This document shows, piece after piece, positions 48,755 through 57,325 of a DNA stretch of 64,000 bases. Origin of the DNA: Nocardioides terrae (GTDB lineage Bacteria > Actinomycetota > Actinomycetes > Propionibacteriales > Nocardioidaceae); NCBI RefSeq assembly GCF_900112345.1, contig NZ_FOLB01000005.1, positions 186,001 to 250,000 on the forward strand, in the 5' to 3' direction. The notes beneath the pieces were generated by a model. It was not told the origin of the DNA. It ran no database searches and was given only the letters and a program-made list of their open reading frames with translations. The position numbers and the translations under genes were made by a program. The first letter of the stretch is position 1, and every line of letters begins with the position of its first letter.

Positions 48755-50905
48755 GTGAGCGACCAGACCGACCACTACGTCCCCGGCGCTCCCGGCTCTG
48801 AGCCGCCCGCTCTGGACGAGCCCACCGAGCCGCGCGCGCCGCTTCCGCCCAAGGCCGACCAGACCGGCCCCGACGTCCGTACCGCCACCGGCGCCCTCGC
48901 CAACAAGGACCAGGCGGTCAACGCGCAGCAGGGCGAGTGGCTGACCACCTCGGTCGGGGCGCGGCTGCGCGACACCGACCACTCCCTCAAGGCCGGCCCG
49001 CGCGGGCCGACGCTGCTGCAGGACCACCACCTGCGCGAGAAGATCACGCACTTCGACCACGAACGCATCCCCGAGCGCGTGGTGCACGCCCGCGGCTACG
49101 GCGTGCACGGCGTCTTCACCGCCTACGGCAACGCCGACCCGGTGACCTGCGCCGACTTCCTGCAGAAGGGCCGGGAGACGCCCGTCTTCACCCGGTTCTC
49201 GACGGTGCTCGGCTCCCGGGGCAGCGCGGACACGGTGCGCGACACGCGTGGCTTCGCGACGAAGTTCTACACCGACGAGGGCAACTTCGACCTGGTCGCC
49301 AACAACATCCCGGTCTTCTTCATCCAGGACGGGATCAAGTTCCCCGACGTCATCCACGCGGGGAAGCCGCACCCGGACCGTGAGATCCCCCAGGCCCAGA
49401 GCGCGCACGACACCTTCTGGGACTTCGTCTCGCTGCACACCGAGGCGCAGCACCACACCATCTGGAACATGTCCGACCGCGGCATCCCGCGGTCCTACCG
49501 GATGATGGAGGGCTTCGGCGTGCACACCTTCCGGCTGGTCAACGCCGCGGGAGAGACGTCGCTGGCGAAGTTCCACTGGAAGCCCAAGCTGGGCGTCCAC
49601 GCGCTGGTCTGGGAGGAGGCGCAGATGCTCGGCGGCTTCGACCCCGACTTCCACCGCCGCGACCTCGCCGACGCGATCGAGGCCGGCGCGTTCCCCGAGT
49701 GGGAGCTGGGGATCCAGGTCTTCCCGGACACCCCGGAGCAGATGTTCGAGGGCATCGACCTGCTCGACCCGACCAAGCTCGTCCCGGAGGAGCTCGCGGA
49801 GGTGCAGCCGATCGGGCTGCTGCATCTCAACCGCAACCCGTCGAACTACTTCGCCGAGACCGAGCAGATCGCCTTCCACGTCGGCAACCTGGTCCGCGGG
49901 ATCGACGTCACCGACGACCCACTGCTCCAGACCCGGCTGTTCTCCTACATCGACACCCAGCTGACCCGGCTCGGCGGACCGAACTTCAACCAGATCCCGA
50001 TCAACCGCCCGCACGCGCCGGTCAACGACATGTTCCGCGACGGCTTCCACCAGGACGCCGACCACCGGGGTGTCGCGCCCTACCGGCCCAACTCGCTCGA
50101 CGGCGGGTGCCCCTTCCATGCCGGCGTGGACGACAAGGCGTTCGTCGAGTTCCCGGTCCCGCTGCCGGCCGGTCCGAAGACCCGCGAGCAGGCGGCTTCG
50201 TTCGACGACCACTACTCCCAGGCCCGGCTCTTCTGGCGATCCATGTCTCCCGTCGAGCAGGAGCACATCATCGCCGCGTACTCCTTCGAGCTGGGCAAGT
50301 GCTACGAGCAGGTCATCAAGCAGCGTCAGCTGCAGTGTCTCGCCAACATCGACGCCACACTGTGCGAGAAGGTGGCCGAGCAGCTCGGGCTGCCCGTCCC
50401 CGAGCCCACCGAGCCGCTGACCGAGCCGGACCCGAGCCCGGCGCTCTCGATGGTCGGTGGGACCTGGCCCCCCGACGGGCGGATGGTCGGCATCGTCGTC
50501 GCGCCCGGCTCGCCGCTGGAGGACGTCGGCGCGGTGCGGTCGGCGGTGTTCGAGGCCGGGATGGTGCCGCTGATCATCGCCCCGACCGGCGGGGTGCTCG
50601 CCGACGGAACGCCGGGGCAGCGGAGCTACACCACCGCCCGTTCGGTCGAGCTCGACGCCCTGCTGGTGGCGAACGGGACGGACGCGCACGCCGCGGACCC
50701 GCACGTGGTCCTGCTGGTGCAGGAGACCTTCCGGCACGGCAAGGCGATCGGCGTCTGGGGCGACGGGCCGTCGTCGCTCGCCGCCGCCGGCGTGGACGGG
50801 TCCGCGCCCGGCGTGGTCACCGGCGACTCCGCGCTGGACGTGCTGGCCGAGGTCTCCACGCTGATGGGTGGCCACCGGGTGTGGGAGAGGCACCTCCCCC
50901 GCTGA
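48755..50905 (+). CDS. katE: Large-subunit monofunctional catalase (HPII type)
   Basis: Hydrogen-peroxide-decomposing heme enzyme of 716 residues. Catalytic His region RIPERVVHARGYGVHGVFTA, Asn region VANNIPVFFIQDGIKFPD and the proximal heme Tyr in RLFSYIDTQLTRLG are present. The C-terminal ~150 residues form the DJ-1/glutamine-amidotransferase-like domain of large catalases (VGIVVAPGSPLEDVGAVRSA). The GTG start is 4 nt after GGAGG. It is divergent from a CYP152-like P450, an enzyme that consumes peroxide. A one-base TGATG overlap links it to the following hydrolase gene. Confidence 0.96.
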   Translation: MSDQTDHYVPGAPGSEPPALDEPTEPRAPLPPKADQTGPDVRTATGALANKDQAVNAQQGEWLTTSVGARLRDTDHSLKAGPRGPTLLQDHHLREKITHFDHERIPERVVHARGYGVHGVFTAYGNADPVTCADFLQKGRETPVFTRFSTVLGSRGSADTVRDTRGFATKFYTDEGNFDLVANNIPVFFIQDGIKFPDVIHAGKPHPDREIPQAQSAHDTFWDFVSLHTEAQHHTIWNMSDRGIPRSYRMMEGFGVHTFRLVNAAGETSLAKFHWKPKLGVHALVWEEAQMLGGFDPDFHRRDLADAIEAGAFPEWELGIQVFPDTPEQMFEGIDLLDPTKLVPEELAEVQPIGLLHLNRNPSNYFAETEQIAFHVGNLVRGIDVTDDPLLQTRLFSYIDTQLTRLGGPNFNQIPINRPHAPVNDMFRDGFHQDADHRGVAPYRPNSLDGGCPFHAGVDDKAFVEFPVPLPAGPKTREQAASFDDHYSQARLFWRSMSPVEQEHIIAAYSFELGKCYEQVIKQRQLQCLANIDATLCEKVAEQLGLPVPEPTEPLTEPDPSPALSMVGGTWPPDGRMVGIVVAPGSPLEDVGAVRSAVFEAGMVPLIIAPTGGVLADGTPGQRSYTTARSVELDALLVANGTDAHAADPHVVLLVQETFRHGKAIGVWGDGPSSLAAAGVDGSAPGVVTGDSALDVLAEVSTLMGGHRVWERHLPR

Positions 50906-51783
50906 TGCCGGCGGAGTTCTTCGAGGGCTTCGCCCTCGAGCGTGTGACGGTCGGTGCCGTCGTGCTGCGCGTGCGGCACGGCGGCGCCGGCACGCCCGTC
51001 GTCCTCCTCCACGGCCATCCGCGCACGCACACCACGTGGCACCGCGTGGCCGCTCTGCTCGCCGAGCGTCACACGGTCGTCTGCCCCGACCTGCGTGGGT
51101 ACGGCGGCTCGACGCTGCCGCCCGACGCGCCTGACCACGCCCAGTCCAGCAAACGTGCGATGGCCGGCGACGTGGCCGCCCTCATGACCCGACTGGGTCA
51201 CGACCGCTTCGCCGTCGTCGGCCACGACCGCGGCGCCCTGGTCGCCTTCCGTGCGGCGATGGACCATCCCGACCGCATCTCCCGCCTGGTCGTGATGGAC
51301 GGCCTGCCGGTGGTCGAGCACCTCGAGCGGACCGATGCCCGGTTCGCGCAGGCGTGGTGGCACTGGTGGTTCCTCGGCCAGACCGACAAGCCGGCCGAGC
51401 GCGTCATCTGCGCCTCGCCCGACGAGTGGTACTCGACGCCGCCGCCCGAGGTGATCGGTCCCGAGAACCACGCCGACATCTGGGCGGCGCTGCGCGACCC
51501 GGACGTCGTGCACGGCATGTGCGAGGACTACCGCGCCGGGCTCGGCATCGACCGCACCCACGACGAGAAGGACCGTGCCGCCGGCCGGCGCGTCCGGTGC
51601 CCGACGCTGCTGCTCGAGTCGGCGCACGACGACCTCGACATCCAGGGCGACCCGGCCGCGATCTGGGCACCCTGGCTCGACCGGCCGCTCGAGCACGGCG
51701 TGGTCGACTCCGGTCACCACCAGGCCGAGGAGGCACCCGAGGACGTCGCCCGGGCGATCGCCGACTTCCTCGCCGCGCCCTGA
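50905..51783 (+). CDS. Alpha/beta hydrolase, haloacetate dehalogenase-like
   Basis: A 292-residue hydrolase. Oxyanion HGHP near residue 37, nucleophile Asp in VVGHDRGALVAF, SSKRAMAGDVAALMTRLGHD, and the WWHWWFLGQ segment that in fluoroacetate dehalogenases provides the His and Trp that bind halide. The catalytic His is in DSGHHQAEEAP. The second Arg of the usual DRGGR motif is missing (DRGAL), so the substrate may differ; an epoxide hydrolase-like role is the main alternative. Coupled to catalase by overlap. Confidence 0.8.
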   Translation: MPAEFFEGFALERVTVGAVVLRVRHGGAGTPVVLLHGHPRTHTTWHRVAALLAERHTVVCPDLRGYGGSTLPPDAPDHAQSSKRAMAGDVAALMTRLGHDRFAVVGHDRGALVAFRAAMDHPDRISRLVVMDGLPVVEHLERTDARFAQAWWHWWFLGQTDKPAERVICASPDEWYSTPPPEVIGPENHADIWAALRDPDVVHGMCEDYRAGLGIDRTHDEKDRAAGRRVRCPTLLLESAHDDLDIQGDPAAIWAPWLDRPLEHGVVDSGHHQAEEAPEDVARAIADFLAAP

Positions 51784-51804
51784 CGGGCTGGTCCGTGCCG
51801 GCCG

Positions 51805-52068
51805 TCAGGCCAGGGGCACGTCGGGCCCGTCCGACCCGGCGATCGACACGTGGTGGCCCGACCGGATCCCGTGGGCCAGCTCACTGATCGACGCCTCGTC
51901 GACGGCGGCGATGCCGCGTGCGTGCAGCTGGATCCGCAGCTGCTCCTCGACGTCGAGGCTCGCGTCCGAGGTGTAGAGCCCCGCCGTGGCGTCGACGGCG
52001 TCCTGGGCCACCTCCTCGATGGGTGCGCCCAGCTCTCCGTCGATGTCGCGGACCACCTCGAACCTCAT
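51805..52068 (-). CDS. Small protein of unknown function
   Basis: An 87-residue acidic protein (MRFEVVRDIDGELGAPIEEV) with no recognised domain; residues 40-75 may form two helices (LDVEEQLRIQLHARGIAAVD). A GGGTAG box lies 9 nt before the ATG in the same layout as upstream of the HAD gene at 35512, which supports it as a real, possibly stress-controlled gene. Confidence 0.55.
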   Translation of the reverse strand: MRFEVVRDIDGELGAPIEEVAQDAVDATAGLYTSDASLDVEEQLRIQLHARGIAAVDEASISELAHGIRSGHHVSIAGSDGPDVPLA

Positions 52069-52077
52069 GCCTGCCCG

Positions 52078-52107
52078 CTACCCCGACACCGGCCCCGACA
52101 TGCCGGG
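52078..52107 (-). promoter_or_regulatory. Possible SigB-like promoter of the small gene
   Basis: Minus strand CCCGGCATGT, 14-nt gap, GGGTAG, 9 nt to the ATG. Block order and spacing equal those at 35521-35550 although the genes are unrelated. Confidence 0.4.
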
Positions 52108-52141
52108 TCCGTCGCCCGCAGTGCGCCGCGGGCCGACGTCG

Positions 52142-54052
52142 TCACTGGGTGCCGGTGATGCGGTCCAACGGTGCCGGCGTGTAGGGCGAGTGCGCCTCCA
52201 GGTAGTCGGCGAACGCGTCGATGTCGAGCCCGCCGTAGTAGACGTCGGTACCGTTCGTGAACGCCGGGAACCCGTCACCGCCGCCCTGCAGGAAGTTGTT
52301 GGTGACGACGCGGTAGGAGGCGGCCTTGTCGATCGGCGTGCCGTTCAGCGTGACCGAACCGTCGACCGGACCGGACGGTGTCAGCTGGTAGCTGAACCCG
52401 TCGGACACCTGCAGGATCTTGTGGAAGCCGGCGTTGGAGCCGGTGACCTGCTGGGTGAGCAGGTCGTAGATGTCCTGACCGGTCAGCGTCAGCGACACGA
52501 GGTAGTTGTTGAACGGCTGCACCGTGAAGGCCTCGTCGAAGGTGACGTCACCGGGCGCCTCGCCGTACGGCGACGCCGCGTAGCTGAGGTCGGCCCGGAT
52601 GCCGCCCGGGTTCATGAACGCGATGACCGGTGTCTGGCCGTTGGTGACCGTCGACGGGTCGGCCAGCTGGGCGTCGGCGATGAGGTCGCCGAGCGGCTGC
52701 TCGCCGGCGGCGTTCGGCGTCCGCGTCACGTCCGTGGTGATCCGGCCCAGGACGCGGCTGGCGATGGGCTTCACCAGCTCGCTGTACTGGTCGATGATCG
52801 CGGTCTCGGCCGGGTCCTTCGCGACGTCGCGGGTGACCAGCAGATTGGAGCCCTTCACCGACGAGCGGACGATGTCGCCGGTCCGGCGGCTGTACTTCAG
52901 GTCGGTCTCGGTGAACAGCCGGCCGAACGACGACGCCGACGTGACCAGCCGGTCGTGGTGGGCGGGGTCCTTGACGTCGCAGACGTAGGGCTGGTGGGTG
53001 TGGCCGGAGATGACCATGTCGATCTCGGGGTCGAGGTTGGCCGCGATGTCCAGGACCGGCGAGCTGGCCGCGATGAGCGACCCGCCCCCGTCGCAGGCGT
53101 AGTCGTACTCGGGGTTGACCGTGTACGACGTCCCCGTGGCCGGGTCCGTCCAGGTCTGCGGCGACGGGGTGCCGCCCTGGTGCAGCAGCACCACGATCGC
53201 CTTGACGCCCTGCCTCCGGAGCACCGGGACGAGCGCGTTCGCCGTCTGCACCTCGTCGGTGAACTCGAGGCCGGCGACGCCGCTGGCGGTGACGATGTCG
53301 GGGGTGCCCTTCAACGTCATGCCGATGAACCCGATCTTGGCGCCGTGCAGCCGCTTGATCGTGTAGGACGGCAGGATCGTGTCGTCGGTCCCGACGTACT
53401 TCACGTTGGCCGCCAGGTAGTCGAAGTCGGCCCCGGGGAACTCGTGGGCGGCGCAGGAGTTCTGGTTGTTCGCGCCGTCGCCGTCGTCGATGCAACCGCC
53501 GTTCTGCATCCGCTGCAGCTCGAGGTAGCCCTCGTCGAACTCGTGGTTGCCGACCGCGGTGGCGTCGAGCCCGAGCGCGTTCATCGCCTCGATGGTCGGC
53601 TCGTCGTGGAACGCGGCGCTCAGCAGCGGTGAGGCGCCGATGATGTCGCCCGCGGCCACGGTCAGCGAGTCGCGGTGGCCGGCCCGGGCCTGCGCGAGGT
53701 GGGTGGCGAGGTACTCCACACCACCCACGTCGGTGGTCTCGTCGACCGGCGTCCCGGTCGCGGGGTCGATGTGGTGGCCGGTGACCAAGCGCCCGCCGGA
53801 GCCGCTCGGCGGCTGCAGGTTGCCGTGGAAGTCGTTGAACGACAGCAGCTGGATGTCCTGCAGACCCTTGGCGTGGTGGCCGCGGTGATGGCCCTTGTGG
53901 TGGTGCCGGTGGCTGGGTCCGTGCTCGTGGTGGTGACCCGGGTCGTGGTGGCCCCGGCCCCCGTGGGCGTCGGCCGCAGGAACGGCGGCGAGACCCAGGG
54001 CGGCGCAGGCGGTGAGCGCTCCGAGAGCGCGAAGGGCTGACGTTCGCGGCAT
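52142..54052 (-). CDS. Secreted 5'-nucleotidase / 2',3'-cyclic phosphodiesterase with His-rich N-terminus
   Basis: A 636-residue UshA-like enzyme that hydrolyses extracellular nucleotides. Sec signal peptide at 1-29 (ALGALTACAALGLAAVPAADA region). The metallophosphatase domain has LLSFNDFHGNLQPPSG, GNHEFDEGYLELQ and VISGHTHQPYVC. The C-terminal 5'-nucleotidase domain has AFMNPGGIRADLSY and FNNYLVSLTLTGQDIYDLL. Directly after the signal peptide are about 35 residues containing some 16 His in HGGRGHHDPGHHHEHG-type clusters, not usual for the family and probably metal-binding. No cell-wall anchor is seen at the C-terminus. Confidence 0.92.
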   Translation of the reverse strand: MPRTSALRALGALTACAALGLAAVPAADAHGGRGHHDPGHHHEHGPSHRHHHKGHHRGHHAKGLQDIQLLSFNDFHGNLQPPSGSGGRLVTGHHIDPATGTPVDETTDVGGVEYLATHLAQARAGHRDSLTVAAGDIIGASPLLSAAFHDEPTIEAMNALGLDATAVGNHEFDEGYLELQRMQNGGCIDDGDGANNQNSCAAHEFPGADFDYLAANVKYVGTDDTILPSYTIKRLHGAKIGFIGMTLKGTPDIVTASGVAGLEFTDEVQTANALVPVLRRQGVKAIVVLLHQGGTPSPQTWTDPATGTSYTVNPEYDYACDGGGSLIAASSPVLDIAANLDPEIDMVISGHTHQPYVCDVKDPAHHDRLVTSASSFGRLFTETDLKYSRRTGDIVRSSVKGSNLLVTRDVAKDPAETAIIDQYSELVKPIASRVLGRITTDVTRTPNAAGEQPLGDLIADAQLADPSTVTNGQTPVIAFMNPGGIRADLSYAASPYGEAPGDVTFDEAFTVQPFNNYLVSLTLTGQDIYDLLTQQVTGSNAGFHKILQVSDGFSYQLTPSGPVDGSVTLNGTPIDKAASYRVVTNNFLQGGGDGFPAFTNGTDVYYGGLDIDAFADYLEAHSPYTPAPLDRITGTQ

Positions 54053-54184
54053 GTGTTCCTGCTCCTGTGCGAGTCCCCGATGAACTGACCCCCGAACAAT
54101 GCCGCGCGAGGACCGGCTTGGGAAGAGACCGATCCCATCAGTCGGTGACGTGCGCGTGAACTTCTCCGGATCCCGAGCCCGTGG

Positions 54185-55771
54185 TCAGGTGATCTCCGGC
54201 AGCTCCTGGGCGGCGCCCAGCACCGCACGGAACGGGTCGCCGCGCTCCGCGAGCCGGTCGAGGACGGTCCGGACGGTCCACCGGTCGGGTCGCAGCAGGG
54301 GGTCGTCCAGCTCCTCCCACCCGATCGGCACGGAGACGGGAGCGCCCGGCGCCGGCCGCGGCGAGTAGGGCGCGACCAGCGTCTTGTTGATCGCGTTCTG
54401 CGTGTAGTCGAGCCGGGCCAGGCCGCCGCGGGCCTTCTTCTCCCACTTCCAGCTGACCAGGTCGGGCACCACCTTCCCGACGGTGCGCGACAGCTTCTCG
54501 ACCCACGCCCGGGTGTCGTCGAAGGTGTAGCCGTCGACGATCGGGATCCAGATCTGGATGCCGCGCCGCCCGGTCACCTTCGCCCGCGCGGTCACGCCGA
54601 GGTGCTCCAGCGCGGTGCGGTGCAGCCGGGCCAGCGCGAGCAGGTCGTCCCAGGAGGTCTCCTCGCCCGGGTCCAGGTCGACGAGCGCGTACGTCGGCTG
54701 GTGAGGTGTGGCCGTACGCGATGTCCACGGGTGCCACTCGAGCGCGCCGAAGTTGGCGACCCAGACGAGGGTCGCGGGCTCGGACGCCACGATGTAGGTC
54801 TCGGTCTCGCCCGGGTCGGCGTCGGGGTTGTCCCAGCCCTCGACCCAGTCGGGCGCGTGCGACGGACGTGCCTTGTGCCAGAAGCCCTTCCTCTCCGCGC
54901 CGTCCGGGTAGCGGTGCAGGTTGAGCGCGCGCCCCTCCAGGTAGGGCAAGGCGACGGGCGCGATCCGGGCGGTGTAGGCGAGCAGCTCGCGCTTGGTGAT
55001 GGGCGGGCCGTCCCCGTCGGGAGCCGGGAAGAGCACCTTGTCCAGGTTGGTCACCTTGAGCGAGCGCCCGAAGACCTCCCAGGTGCCCTCCTTGCCGAGC
55101 TCGCCGAGCGCCTCGATCGCCTCGTCGGGCAGCGGGTCGGGCAGGAGCGACACGTCGGCCTCGGCCGCCGGCGCGTCCGAGCGCCAGAGCCGGTCGGGGT
55201 CGGCCTTGACCTCCTCGTTGGTCCGGCCGCTGACGGCCGAGCGCGGGTGCTCCTCCGGGTCCCATCCGTCGACCGCGTGCTCATCGTGCTTGTGCAGCAG
55301 CATCCAGTTCTTGCCACCGTCTCCGCGGTCACCCTCGCGCCGGACCAGCACCAGGCGGCCGTGCAGCTTCGACCCGTGCATCTCGGCGTGCAGCTCGCCG
55401 TCGCGCACGGCCGCTCCCGGGTCGTCGGTGTGGACCGGCTCCCAGGTGCCGATGTCCCAGACGATGACGTCCCCGCCGCCGTACTCGCCGTGCGGGATCA
55501 CGCCCTCGAACGTGAGGTACTCGATCGGGTGGTCCTCGACGTGCACGGCGAGGCGGCGTTCGGAGGGGTCCAGGGTCGGACCCTTCGGCACCGCCCAGCT
55601 GACCAGCACGCCGTCGATCTCGAAGCGCAGGTCGTAGTGGAGCCGGCTGGCGCGGTGGCGCTGGACGACGAACCGCCGGCCCTCCCCCTCGGCAGGCGTG
55701 CCGCCGCGCGGCTCGCTGGTGCGGGTGAAGTCGCGCTTGCGCCGGTAGACCTCCAGCGGGTCGGCTGCCAT
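54185..55771 (-). CDS. LigD-like phosphoesterase-polymerase without ligase domain
   Basis: A 528-residue protein linked to non-homologous end joining. Residues about 15-170 form the 3'-phosphoesterase domain (FVVQRHRASRLHYDLRFEID, HPIEYLTFEGVIPHGEYGGG). Residues about 240-525 form the archaeo-eukaryotic primase-type polymerase domain, with catalytic ALVDLDPGEETSWDDL, GRRGIQIWIPI and a DYTQNAINKTLVAPYSPRP end. The ATP-dependent ligase domain is absent, so sealing must come from a separate ligase, and no ku gene is in the window. The ATG at 55771 matches the family start. Confidence 0.9.
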   Translation of the reverse strand: MAADPLEVYRRKRDFTRTSEPRGGTPAEGEGRRFVVQRHRASRLHYDLRFEIDGVLVSWAVPKGPTLDPSERRLAVHVEDHPIEYLTFEGVIPHGEYGGGDVIVWDIGTWEPVHTDDPGAAVRDGELHAEMHGSKLHGRLVLVRREGDRGDGGKNWMLLHKHDEHAVDGWDPEEHPRSAVSGRTNEEVKADPDRLWRSDAPAAEADVSLLPDPLPDEAIEALGELGKEGTWEVFGRSLKVTNLDKVLFPAPDGDGPPITKRELLAYTARIAPVALPYLEGRALNLHRYPDGAERKGFWHKARPSHAPDWVEGWDNPDADPGETETYIVASEPATLVWVANFGALEWHPWTSRTATPHQPTYALVDLDPGEETSWDDLLALARLHRTALEHLGVTARAKVTGRRGIQIWIPIVDGYTFDDTRAWVEKLSRTVGKVVPDLVSWKWEKKARGGLARLDYTQNAINKTLVAPYSPRPAPGAPVSVPIGWEELDDPLLRPDRWTVRTVLDRLAERGDPFRAVLGAAQELPEIT

Positions 55772-55841
55772 GTCCGTCAGGTTCCCACCGGCGCGCCGAC
55801 CAACGCGATAGCCGCGGACCCGGCCTGGGCACCGGCGGCTG

Positions 55842-56621
55842 ATGGAGGCGACCCTGGAGTTCATCGGCACCGCCACGACGCTGTTGCGCCTCGGCGGCCA
55901 GACCCTGCTGACCGACCCCGACTTCCGGCCGCGGGGCAAGCGCGCCTACCTCGGCAACGGCCTGTTCTCCAAGCGCCGCACCGACCCGGCCAAGCAGCCC
56001 GACGCGCTGCCCCCGCTCGACGGCGTGCTCCTGTCCCACCTGCACGGCGACCACTTCGACCCGGTGGCCCGTGAGCGGCTGGATCGGGACCTGCCGATCC
56101 TGACCACGCCTGCGGCCGGCCGCAAGCTGGGCAGGTGGGGGTTCGGGATGGCCCACGGCATGCAGACGTGGGAGACCACCACGCTGGCCGACGGGCTGCG
56201 CGTCACCTCCGTGCCGGGCGAGCACGCGCCGTCGTACGCGCGGGCGCTGCTGCCGCCGGTCATGGGCACCGTCGTCGAGGCGAGCGACGGGGCCGGGCCG
56301 CCGTTCCGGGTCTACATCACCGGCGACACGCTCTTCCGCCCGTGGCTGCGGGACGTGACCGACCGACTCGGCCCGCTCGACGCGATGGTCATCCACCTCG
56401 GCGGAACCCGTGCCCTCGGGCTGCTCGTGACGATGGACGGCGACCAGGGCGCCGACCTCGTCGAGCTGGTCGGGCCTTCTGTCACCGTGCCGGTGCACTA
56501 CGACGACTACACGGTCTTCCGCTCCCCGCTCGGCGACTTCCTCGAGGCGTGCCGCTCGCGAGGCCTGGCCGGGCGCATCCGGCCGGTCGGGCGAGGCGAG
56601 ACGGTCTCGCTCACGAGTTGA
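55842..56621 (+). CDS. Metallo-beta-lactamase-fold hydrolase (UlaG/RomA-like)
   Basis: A 259-residue protein with the metal-binding VLLSHLHGDHFDPVARERL (HxHxDH), a further His in VTSVPGEHAPSYA, Asp in YITGDTLFRP and His in VPVHYDDYTVF. Layout and N-terminus (ATLEFIGTATTLLRLGGQTL) fit the group of MBL-fold enzymes that includes UlaG lactonase and NAPE-PLD-like hydrolases. Substrate unknown. No clear ribosome-binding site precedes the ATG. Confidence 0.82.
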   Translation: MEATLEFIGTATTLLRLGGQTLLTDPDFRPRGKRAYLGNGLFSKRRTDPAKQPDALPPLDGVLLSHLHGDHFDPVARERLDRDLPILTTPAAGRKLGRWGFGMAHGMQTWETTTLADGLRVTSVPGEHAPSYARALLPPVMGTVVEASDGAGPPFRVYITGDTLFRPWLRDVTDRLGPLDAMVIHLGGTRALGLLVTMDGDQGADLVELVGPSVTVPVHYDDYTVFRSPLGDFLEACRSRGLAGRIRPVGRGETVSLTS

Positions 56622-56690
56622 GCGTTGACTCGGCGCTCGGATCGGGCACCGGAGGAGCACACCGTCCGCGACCCTCCAGGAGCAGAGCCC

Positions 56691-56753
56691 ATGGCCGACG
56701 TCACCTTCGATCTCGTCTCCGTCCAGCACACGTGCGAGGGAGGGGCGGCGTGA
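56691..56753 (+). CDS. Possible 20-residue leader ORF before the DUF2231 gene
   Basis: ATG preceded by AGGAGCAGAG at a good distance; it encodes MADVTFDLVSVQHTCEGGAA and its TGA overlaps the GTG of the next gene (GTGA). The reading frame may be translated to couple the next start, or may be the remnant of a longer gene. No homology is recognised. Confidence 0.35.
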   Translation: MADVTFDLVSVQHTCEGGAA

Positions 56754-57325
56754 CACACGCACAGGACGCCTGGCCGGCCACGCGCAGTCCGTTGGTCCGG
56801 TTCGCCGAGGCGGTCGAGGGCGCCGGAGCGCTCGACGCGGTGGCCCGCACGGTCCGGCCGCTCGCCGACGCACTGGTCGCCGACCCCACCCGCCGCGACG
56901 CGCTCCGGGGCAAGTGGCTCGGGCACGCGCTGCACCCCCTGATGACCGACCTGCCGATCGGATTCTGGACGTCGGCCAACGTGCTCGACCTGGTCGGCGG
57001 ACCGTCGGCCAGGCCTGCGGCCCGGATGCTGACCGGGCTCGGCGTGGCGACGGCGGTGCCGACCGCGATCACCGGATGGGCCGAGTTCGCCGCCCTGGGC
57101 ACCGACCGTGACCGGCGTACGGCGAGCGCGCATGCGATCGGCAACGCCGTCGCGATCTGGTGCTACACCGGGTCGTGGGTGGCCAGGCGGCGCGGCAACA
57201 CGTCGGCCGGCGTCGCGCTCGGCCTGGCCGGCGCCACGGTGGCATCCGTCGCGGGCCTGCTCGGCGGGCACCTGGCGGCGGCACGGAGGGTCGCGACGAG
57301 GCACCCGGCGTTCGAGAACGGGTGA
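56750..57325 (+). CDS. DUF2231-type membrane protein
   Basis: A 191-residue protein with about four membrane segments in the last 130 residues. KWLGHALHPLMTDLPIGFWT is the family's opening motif (H-x-L-H-P-x-x-x-x-x-P-I-G), followed by ANVLDLVGG and ARMLTGLGVATAVPTAITGW. Such domains may bind heme or act in redox-linked membrane complexes; function here is unknown. GGAGGGG precedes the GTG at 56750. A 4-nt overlap couples it to the SIR2 gene. Confidence 0.82.
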   Translation: MTHAQDAWPATRSPLVRFAEAVEGAGALDAVARTVRPLADALVADPTRRDALRGKWLGHALHPLMTDLPIGFWTSANVLDLVGGPSARPAARMLTGLGVATAVPTAITGWAEFAALGTDRDRRTASAHAIGNAVAIWCYTGSWVARRRGNTSAGVALGLAGATVASVAGLLGGHLAAARRVATRHPAFENG

